Shown here: positions 1-4,631 of the stretch, piece by piece
How the letters are laid out: each line of letters begins with the position of its first letter
Position numbering within the stretch: the first letter of the stretch is position 1
Source: an uncultured Phenylobacterium sp.
Lineage (GTDB): Bacteria > Pseudomonadota > Alphaproteobacteria > Caulobacterales > Caulobacteraceae
Reading direction: 5' to 3'
DNA: 5,635 nt
Assembly: GCA_945952355.1 (NCBI GenBank)
Contig: CAMFIW010000224.1
Location: forward strand, 1 to 5,635
Program-made: the position numbers and the translations under genes
The notes under the pieces: generated by a model
The model's database searches: none
Seen by the model: only the letters and a program-made list of their open reading frames with translations
What the model was told of the DNA's origin: nothing

Positions 1-90
1 GGGTTTGCGCAGCATCGGCGTATCGGGCCGAGCCTGCTTTTCGGGGTGGCGCGGGCGCGCGCCGGTGAGGGTGTCGATGACCGTCGCCAT
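1..90 (-). pseudogene. lipA: lipoyl synthase N-terminal fragment, detached and inverted
   Basis: The minus strand from ATG at 90-88 reads MATVIDTLTGARPRHPEK and continues to ...TPMLRKP at base 1, thirty codons in all, then leaves the window. This is the typical alphaproteobacterial LipA N-terminus, which is rich in basic residues and proline and is normally followed by DW(L/I)R and then by the auxiliary-cluster cysteines. A short AGGGG at 97-93 lies just upstream of the ATG as a weak ribosome binding site. The rest of LipA lies on the opposite strand at 551-1282, so this is one half of a split gene. What is seen: the reading frame and its family resemblance. What is inferred: that it is the missing 5' end of the lipA found downstream. 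Whether the frame continues past the LipA breakpoint to the left of the window is not visible. A full second lipA copy there is possible. Confidence 0.82.
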
Positions 91-198
91 GGCCCCTAGA
101 TCGTCTCTCGGGGCCGCCGGATCAAGCCGCGAATGTAGCGCTGCCACAGGCGCCGCGTTTCGGGCGGTGGCCGGACGCGGCATGTCTAGGCTTGAGAC
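91..198. promoter_or_regulatory. divergent intergenic region between lipA 5' end and hydrolase gene
   Basis: These 108 bases separate the lipA start codon (minus, at 90) from the first possible start of the hydrolase (plus, GTG 199), so promoters for both directions should lie here. On the minus strand, GCTACATT at 139-132 resembles the Caulobacter housekeeping -10 element (GCTANAWC), about 42 bases before the lipA ATG. I could not find a convincing -35 partner. No strong plus-strand promoter is evident. If the downstream join is real, the plus-strand promoter of this region now reads into the truncated lipA and the START gene behind it. Confidence 0.4.
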
Positions 199-654
199 GT
201 GAATTGCTGTCCATTCGCGCCGATGTTGCGTGTCGCCTTCGCCGCCCTTCTGGTCCTGTCGCTTGCCGCCTGCGACCGGGCCGGCTCGACAGCGCCGTTC
301 GCCGAGAGCCGCACCCCGCCGAACCTCGGGCCGCAGTTCTTCCCGCCGGACGGCTGGGCCTGGGGGTATGTGCAGGTCGGGGAGGCGCCGCCTCAGCGCT
401 ACGGTGTCGCGTCGACGTCGAAGGTTCCGCGGGCGGTGGTGCTGATCTCGCCGGGCTACGGCGAAACCGCGGAGACCTGGTTCGAGACCGTCCACGACCT
501 GACGCGCCAGGGCTGTACGGTCTGGGTGCTGGACCCAGTCGCACGCCACCATGATGATCATGGGCGAGATCTGCACGCGGGCCTGCTCGTTCTGCAATGT
601 CGCCACCGGCAAGCCCAATGCGCTCGACCCCACCGAGCCCGCCCGCGTCGGTGA
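199..654 (+). pseudogene. lipoprotein alpha/beta hydrolase, 3'-truncated at a junction
   Basis: The reading frame starts at GTG 199 or ATG 223. ATG 223 gives a compact lipoprotein signal peptide: MLR, a hydrophobic stretch, then lipobox LAAC with the acylated Cys at residue 17. GTG 199 adds eight residues and has only a weak AGG upstream, so the start is uncertain. The mature part ends in VVLISPGYGETAETWF followed by TVWVLD, the first beta strands and oxyanion-loop region of the serine-hydrolase / lysophospholipase-like alpha/beta fold. The expected GxSxG nucleophile elbow and the Asp/His that follow are absent. From about residue 102-106 (527-541) the DNA becomes lipA read in the wrong frame, giving a basic, His/Arg-rich nonsense tail to the stop at 652-654. 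The natural protein was probably an outer-membrane- or periplasm-anchored esterase or lipase, divergently transcribed from lipA. Substrate unknown. Confidence 0.7.
527..541 (+). other. rearrangement junction: hydrolase to lipA
   Basis: Across these 15 bases the DNA reads sensibly in two frames. The hydrolase frame (526-540) gives V-L-D-P-V after TVW. The lipA frame (527-541) gives C-W-T-Q-S, running into HATMMIMGE; LipA proteins of this group have C-W-S-Q-K at that place. Upstream of 527 the lipA frame loses all resemblance, and downstream of 541 the hydrolase frame does. The crossover therefore lies inside this stretch. It contains CTGGACCCAG, an imperfect palindrome with CTGG/CCAG arms. Confidence 0.75.
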
Positions 655-1282
655 CGCCGTGGCCAAGATGGGCCTGAAGCACGTCGTCATCACCTCGGTC
701 GATCGCGACGATCTGGCCGATGGCGGAGCCGCCCACTTCGCCGCCGTGGTCCGTGCGATCCGCGAGGCCGCGCCGGGTACGACCATCGAGATCCTGACGC
801 CGGACTTCCTGCGCAAGCCCACGGCCGCCGCCGAGCTGGTCATCGAGGCCAAGCCCGACGTCTTCAACCACAATCTGGAGACCGTGCCGCGGCTCTATCT
901 CTCGATCCGCCCAGGCGCCCGCTACTACCACTCCCTGCGCCTCCTGGAGCGGGTGAAGGAACGCGACCCCACCCAGTTCACCAAGTCCGGCCTGATGGTC
1001 GGGCTGGGCGAGGCCAAGGAGGAGGTCATGCAGGTGATGGACGACATGCGTTCCGCTGGCGTCGACTTCCTGACCATCGGCCAATACCTGCAGCCAACCC
1101 GCAAGCATGCCGCGGTCGACCGCTTCGTCCATCCCGACGAGTTCAAGGCCTATGAGGAGATCGCCCGGGCCAAGGGCTTCCTGATGGTCTCGGCCAGTCC
1201 GCTGACCCGCTCCTCGCACCACGCCGGCGAAGACTTCGCGCGGCTGAAGGCGGCGCGGCTCGCCAAGGAAGCGGCGGCCTGA
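551..1282 (+). CDS. lipA: lipoyl synthase, 5'-truncated (radical SAM and C-terminal part)
   Basis: LipA inserts two sulfurs into protein-bound octanoyl chains to form the lipoyl cofactor of the 2-oxoacid dehydrogenases and the glycine cleavage system. This 243-residue frame keeps the radical-SAM cluster motif CTRACSFC (Cys 8, 12, 15), [14 protein letters not shown], the [11 protein letters not shown] segment, the GLGE motif, GQYLQPT and the C-terminal RSS motif (220-222). The RSS motif is usually followed by Tyr but here by His. Full LipA is about 320-325 residues, so roughly 80 are missing. The missing part holds the three N-terminal Cys ligands of the auxiliary [4Fe-4S] cluster that donates sulfur. 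The first ATG (551) corresponds to an internal Met of LipA and has no visible ribosome binding site. As written, the product should be inactive even if made. The N-terminal piece lies inverted at 1-90. The START-domain gene follows after seven bases. Confidence 0.9.
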   Translation: MMIMGEICTRACSFCNVATGKPNALDPTEPARVGDAVAKMGLKHVVITSVDRDDLADGGAAHFAAVVRAIREAAPGTTIEILTPDFLRKPTAAAELVIEAKPDVFNHNLETVPRLYLSIRPGARYYHSLRLLERVKERDPTQFTKSGLMVGLGEAKEEVMQVMDDMRSAGVDFLTIGQYLQPTRKHAAVDRFVHPDEFKAYEEIARAKGFLMVSASPLTRSSHHAGEDFARLKAARLAKEAAA

Positions 1283-1289
1283 CCGCGCC

Positions 1290-1745
1290 TTGCGCCACCT
1301 CGTCACGAAGATCCTGCCCTACGCGCCCGACCAGCTGTTCGAGCTGGTCGGGGACGTGAGCCGCTATCCGGAATTCGTGCCCTGGATCACCGCCATGCGC
1401 ACCTGGAACGCGCGCACCGACGAGACCGGCGTCACCAGCCTCGACGCCGAGGCCAAGGTCGGCTTCTCCTTCCTGCGCGAAAGCTTCTCGACCCGCGTCC
1501 GCCGCGACCCGGCGGCGCGTCAGATCGACGTCGGCCTGATCTCAGGACCCTTCGACAAGCTGCGGAACAGATGGCGCTTTCACGAGGACCCGGGCGGGAC
1601 CCGCATCGAGTTCGATATCGACTTCGCCTTCAAGACGCGCCTGCTGGAAGGCCTGCTCGAGCGCAATTTCGAGCACGCTGTCGACCGCCTGATGGCCTGC
1701 TTCGAAGACCGAGCACGGGCGCTCTACGGCCCGCGCGCCGTCTAG
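1290..1745 (+). CDS. RatA / COQ10-like START-domain (SRPBCC) protein
   Basis: A 151-residue single-domain protein of the SRPBCC/START (polyketide cyclase-like) superfamily. Visible hallmarks are LPYAPDQLFELVGDVSRYPEFVPW at residues 9-32 (helix alpha-1 and the loop over the cavity), GFSFLRESFSTRV and ISGPFDKLRNRWRF, then a C-terminal helix to ALYG. It closely resembles Caulobacter CC1736, whose solution structure showed a START fold with a hydrophobic ligand cavity. Mitochondrial COQ10 relatives bind coenzyme Q and support respiration; the E. coli relative RatA was described as a ribosome-association inhibitor. Ubiquinone binding is the likelier role here, but this is inference. The start is TTG 1290: no ATG or GTG is available nearby in frame, and this start matches the CC1736 N-terminus to within one residue. 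It follows lipA by seven bases, so co-transcription with lipA is expected. No good Shine-Dalgarno lies at a usable distance. Confidence 0.88.
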   Translation: MRHLVTKILPYAPDQLFELVGDVSRYPEFVPWITAMRTWNARTDETGVTSLDAEAKVGFSFLRESFSTRVRRDPAARQIDVGLISGPFDKLRNRWRFHEDPGGTRIEFDIDFAFKTRLLEGLLERNFEHAVDRLMACFEDRARALYGPRAV

Positions 1746-1761
1746 GTGAGCCTAGTGCGCG
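1734..1761. terminator. hairpin spanning both convergent stop codons, possible bidirectional terminator
   Basis: CTAGG (1742-1746) and CCTAG (1751-1755) pair perfectly around the loop TGAG. Outside them, CGCGC (1734-1738) can pair with GCGCG (1757-1761) across a small internal loop of three bases against one. The inner stem contains both stop codons, TAG 1743-1745 of the START gene and TAG 1754-1752 of pncC. There is no run of T on either side, so a classical intrinsic terminator is not supported. A hairpin that limits convergent read-through is plausible. Confidence 0.3.
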
Positions 1762-2246
1762 ATCCGTTCGCGCATCTGCTCCAGCGCCGCCTGCACGGCG
1801 GCCATCTGGATCTCCGCTCGGGTCTCGAACTGGAAGAACTCGGCCCGGTGATAGAGCCCGTGGTTGGTCCGCGCCGTGGCGATGTGCACCGTGCCGACCG
1901 GCTTCATCCGCGTGCCGCCGCCCGGGCCGGCGATGCCGGTGATCGCCACCGCCAGGTGGGCGTTGGAGTTCTCCAGCGCGCCCTCGGCCATCATCCGCGC
2001 CACGGGCTCGCTAACCGCGCCCAAGTCGGCGATCAGGTCGCCCGGCACGCCCAGCAGTTCCTGCTTGGCGCGGTTGTTGTAGGTCACGAAGCCGCGTTCG
2101 AAGACGTCCGACGCCCCAGCGATCGAGCAGATCGCCCCGGCCACCAGCCCCCCCGTGCAACTCTCGGCGGTGACGATGCGAAGCTGCCGCTGGCGGGCCT
2201 CGTCGATCAGCAGCCGGGCCAGGGTCTCGATCTCCAGGGAAAACAT
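1752..2246 (-). CDS. pncC: nicotinamide-nucleotide amidohydrolase PncC (CinA C-terminal family)
   Basis: This enzyme deamidates nicotinamide mononucleotide to nicotinate mononucleotide in the cytoplasm, recycling NMN (for example that released by DNA ligase) into NAD synthesis. The 164-residue protein carries the family hallmarks: AESCTGG at 27-33, SIAGASDVFERGFVTYNN from 41 followed by AKQELLGV, and TGIAGPGGGT at 103-112. It is the stand-alone form, without the N-terminal MoaB-like domain of full CinA, and its length is normal for PncC. The start is ATG 2246-2244. GGAG at 2258-2255, eight bases upstream, is a good ribosome binding site, and starting there fits the family N-terminus. A longer frame to GTG 2291 adds only unconserved residues. 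It converges on the START gene with a six-base gap. Genomes often label it CinA or competence/damage-inducible protein; no competence role is implied here. Confidence 0.93.
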   Translation of the reverse strand: MFSLEIETLARLLIDEARQRQLRIVTAESCTGGLVAGAICSIAGASDVFERGFVTYNNRAKQELLGVPGDLIADLGAVSEPVARMMAEGALENSNAHLAVAITGIAGPGGGTRMKPVGTVHIATARTNHGLYHRAEFFQFETRAEIQMAAVQAALEQMRERIAH

Positions 2247-2332
2247 GGCGCGGGCTCCAACGTGGGCTAGGCAAGGGTCTGGCGTGACCACAACATCGCC
2301 TTCGCTTTCGAGACAAGCCGATTCGAGGCGCC
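2247..2332. promoter_or_regulatory. divergent intergenic region, pncC / membrane protein
   Basis: These 86 bases lie between two divergent start codons and must hold at least one promoter per direction, unless one gene is leaderless. The ribosome binding sites are GGAG at 2258-2255 for pncC and GAGG at 2325-2328 for the plus-strand gene. A weak plus-strand promoter candidate is GTGACCA (2284-2290), 13 bases, then GCTTTCGA (2304-2311); it matches the Caulobacter consensus only partly. A GATTC at 2320-2324 is a GANTC site, the target of the CcrM adenine methyltransferase in this order. Confidence 0.35.
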
Positions 2333-4627
2333 ATGACCTTTTTGGACGCGCGTTCCGACCGCGCCGACGTGCTGACCCCGACCCTGTTCGCTGTGACCGT
2401 GTTCGCCAGCGCGGGCTTGGTGTTCATGGTCGAGCCGATGGTCGCCAAGCTCATGCTGCCCTTGCTGGGCGGCGGGCCTTCGATCTGGAACACCAGCCTG
2501 GCCTTCTTCCAGGCCATGCTGCTGGCGGGCTACCTCTACGCCCACCTGCTGCAGCGCCTGCCGTCGCTGCGCGCCCAGGCCGGGATCCATCTGGCGGTCC
2601 TGGCGGCCGCGGCTCTGGCCCTGCCGCTGCGGGCGCCGGACCTGCTTGGCCAGCCCGATCCGAACCATCCGGCGCTATGGCTCCTGGGCGCGCTCGGGCT
2701 TTGCATCGGCGCGCCGTTCGCCGCGCTCTCGGCGACCGCGCCGCTCGCCCAGTCCTGGCACGCCCGCACCGTCCACGCCCGGACGGGGGTCGAGCCCTAC
2801 GCCCTCTACGCCGCCAGCAATCTGGGCAGCCTGCTGGCCCTGCTGGCCTATCCGATCGTGGTCGAGCCCCTGATCCCGCTGCCCGGCCAGACCCTGGCCT
2901 GGAGCCTCGGCTATGGCGGTTTCATCCTGCTGATGGGCCTCCTGGTCCTGGCCGTGGTCCGCCACCGCGACCTGGGCGCCGGGGCTGGCGAGGCCGCTCC
3001 CGCCGCCACGTCCGCGCCGACCTGGCGCGATCGCCTGGTCTGGACGCTGCTGGCGGCCGCGCCGTCCAGCCTCATGCTGGGCGTAACGACCTACATCACC
3101 ACCGACGTCGCCTCGGCGCCGTTCCTGTGGGTCGTGCCGCTGGCGCTCTACCTCGCCACCTTCATCCTGGCCTTCGCGACGAAGCCGCTGATTTCCAGCG
3201 AGCACACTTTGGTCTTCCAGGCCGCCGCCGTCGCCGCCTGCAGCGCCATCCTGCCGTTCAGCGCCACCAATATCGGTCTGTCCCTGCCGATCCACCTGAT
3301 CTGCTTCTTCCTGACCGCGCTCGTCTGCCATCAGGCCCTGGTCGCCCGACGGCCCGATCCGGCGCACCTCACGGAATTCTATCTGTGGATGTCGTTCGGC
3401 GGGGTGGTCGGCGGCGCGTTCAACGCCTTCCTGGCCCCGGTGATCTTTTCCAGCGTCTGGGAATATCCGCTGGTCCTCACGCTCGCCTGCCTGGCCCGGC
3501 CCTGGGGGGAGGGACGCGTCGAGCCCTGGCGCTGGGCGACCCTGTTGCTCGGCTCACTCGCCGCGCTCACCGCGCCCGTCCTGACGACCTTCATCAACAA
3601 CCACCAGGTCGCGCACCTGAACGTCCTGGGGGCCGTCGGCCCCGACGCCATGCGGCTGCTGATCCGCTTCGCCATGGCCACCGCGATCGTCTGCGCCTTC
3701 ATCATCCGTCGTCGCGCGCTTCTGTTGTTCGGCTTGATCGCGGTCATCTCCATCGCGGCCGAAGGAGCGGGGGATCGGGTCCAGGTGCTCACCACCTGGC
3801 GCAGCTTCTTTGGGGTGCTGAAGGAATCGCACCTTCCGGTGCCCGGCCTTGGCGGCGACGTGATGATGCTGGCCCACGGCACGACCCTGCACGGCGCCCA
3901 GGCGCTCAATCCGGAGTACCGCTGCCGGCCGTTGCTCTACTACGCCCCGGAGACGCCGATCGGGCAGGTGGTCAAGGCCGAGCGCGCGCGCAAGCCGGCC
4001 ATGCGCTTCGGCGCGGTCGGTCTCGGGACGGGCGCGATCTCCGCCTATACCCGGCCCGCCGACCGGCTGACCTTCTTCGAGATCGATCCGCTGGTGATCC
4101 GGGTCTCCACCAATCCCGATCACTTCAGCTACACGACCGAGTGTGCGCGCGGGAAGATCGACTATGTGCTCGGCGACGCCCGCCTGACCCTGGCCAAGCA
4201 GCCCAAGGAGGCCTTCGACCTCCTGCTGATCGACGCCTTCTCCTCCGACAGCGTGCCGGCGCACCTGCTGACGGTGGAGGCGGTGCAGGGCTACCTGACC
4301 CACCTGAAACCGGACGGCGTGCTGATCCTGCACCTGTCGAACCGCAATCTCGACCTGCCCAGCGTGGCTCAGGCCGTGGTGGGCGCGACCGGCGCGCCGG
4401 GTCTGCTGCAGAAGCACCGCCTGGGCGCAGACGAACCGGCGCTCTGGGAATCCGCCGAAGACGCTGTGATCGTGGCCCGCGACCCGAAGGTGCTCGCCGC
4501 CTACGCCGCCGACAAGCGCTGGACGCCGATCGACCCGAGCGCGGCCAAGCCCTGGACGGACGACTACACCAACCTCCTCGGCGCCCTGATCTCCCGTATC
4601 AGCCAGCGCGGCGGCACGGGGCGCTAG
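2333..4627 (+). CDS. fused MFS-like membrane / spermidine synthase-like protein
   Basis: A 764-residue inner-membrane protein. Residues about 12-500 are strongly hydrophobic, with roughly 12-14 predicted membrane segments in two blocks separated by a soluble linker rich in Ala and Gly near residues 215-230. The opening, SAGLVFMVEPMVAKLMLPLLGG then WNTSLAFFQ, is the signature of proteins annotated 'fused MFS/spermidine synthase'. From about 540 to the end comes a cytoplasmic Rossmann-type domain of the spermidine synthase/methyltransferase fold: GLGTG (563-567), FEIDP (E583, D585 as likely nucleotide-ribose contact), GDAR (614-617), and IDAFSSDSVP (D634, D639) in the place of the catalytic Asp segment of aminopropyltransferases. 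The canonical GGGDG of true spermidine synthases is replaced by GLGTG, so polyamine synthesis should not be assumed. ATG 2333 has GAGG four bases upstream. Divergent from pncC, convergent with the dehydrogenase. Substrate and reaction unknown; coupling of transport to modification of a small molecule is only a guess. Confidence 0.88.
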   Translation: MTFLDARSDRADVLTPTLFAVTVFASAGLVFMVEPMVAKLMLPLLGGGPSIWNTSLAFFQAMLLAGYLYAHLLQRLPSLRAQAGIHLAVLAAAALALPLRAPDLLGQPDPNHPALWLLGALGLCIGAPFAALSATAPLAQSWHARTVHARTGVEPYALYAASNLGSLLALLAYPIVVEPLIPLPGQTLAWSLGYGGFILLMGLLVLAVVRHRDLGAGAGEAAPAATSAPTWRDRLVWTLLAAAPSSLMLGVTTYITTDVASAPFLWVVPLALYLATFILAFATKPLISSEHTLVFQAAAVAACSAILPFSATNIGLSLPIHLICFFLTALVCHQALVARRPDPAHLTEFYLWMSFGGVVGGAFNAFLAPVIFSSVWEYPLVLTLACLARPWGEGRVEPWRWATLLLGSLAALTAPVLTTFINNHQVAHLNVLGAVGPDAMRLLIRFAMATAIVCAFIIRRRALLLFGLIAVISIAAEGAGDRVQVLTTWRSFFGVLKESHLPVPGLGGDVMMLAHGTTLHGAQALNPEYRCRPLLYYAPETPIGQVVKAERARKPAMRFGAVGLGTGAISAYTRPADRLTFFEIDPLVIRVSTNPDHFSYTTECARGKIDYVLGDARLTLAKQPKEAFDLLLIDAFSSDSVPAHLLTVEAVQGYLTHLKPDGVLILHLSNRNLDLPSVAQAVVGATGAPGLLQKHRLGADEPALWESAEDAVIVARDPKVLAAYAADKRWTPIDPSAAKPWTDDYTNLLGALISRISQRGGTGR

Positions 4628-4631
4628 CGGG

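Noticed and set aside
5..202. 65-codon plus-strand frame at the left edge
   Set aside because: It is antisense to the LipA N-terminus and then crosses the divergent promoter region; no family resemblance.
551..1282. A novel short LipA-like radical SAM enzyme starting at ATG 551
   Set aside because: The first Met is an internal LipA residue, no ribosome binding site is visible, and the missing N-terminus is found inverted at 1-90; truncation is the simpler reading.
122..1306. 394-codon open frame on the minus strand over lipA and the hydrolase
   Set aside because: Low-complexity Arg/Gly/Asp-rich translation opposite well-recognised genes; a high-GC antisense shadow.
2247..2291. Upstream extension of pncC to a GTG at 2291
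   Set aside because: The extra 15 residues are unconserved, and a good GGAG site directs initiation at ATG 2246.
3554..4417. 287-codon minus-strand frame inside the membrane protein gene
   Set aside because: Gln/Arg/Gly-rich shadow with no start signal and no family resemblance.
4622..4629. CGCTAGCG palindrome at the stop codon of the membrane protein
   Set aside because: It is an eight-base self-complementary sequence with no loop and no T tract; insufficient for a terminator or operator call.
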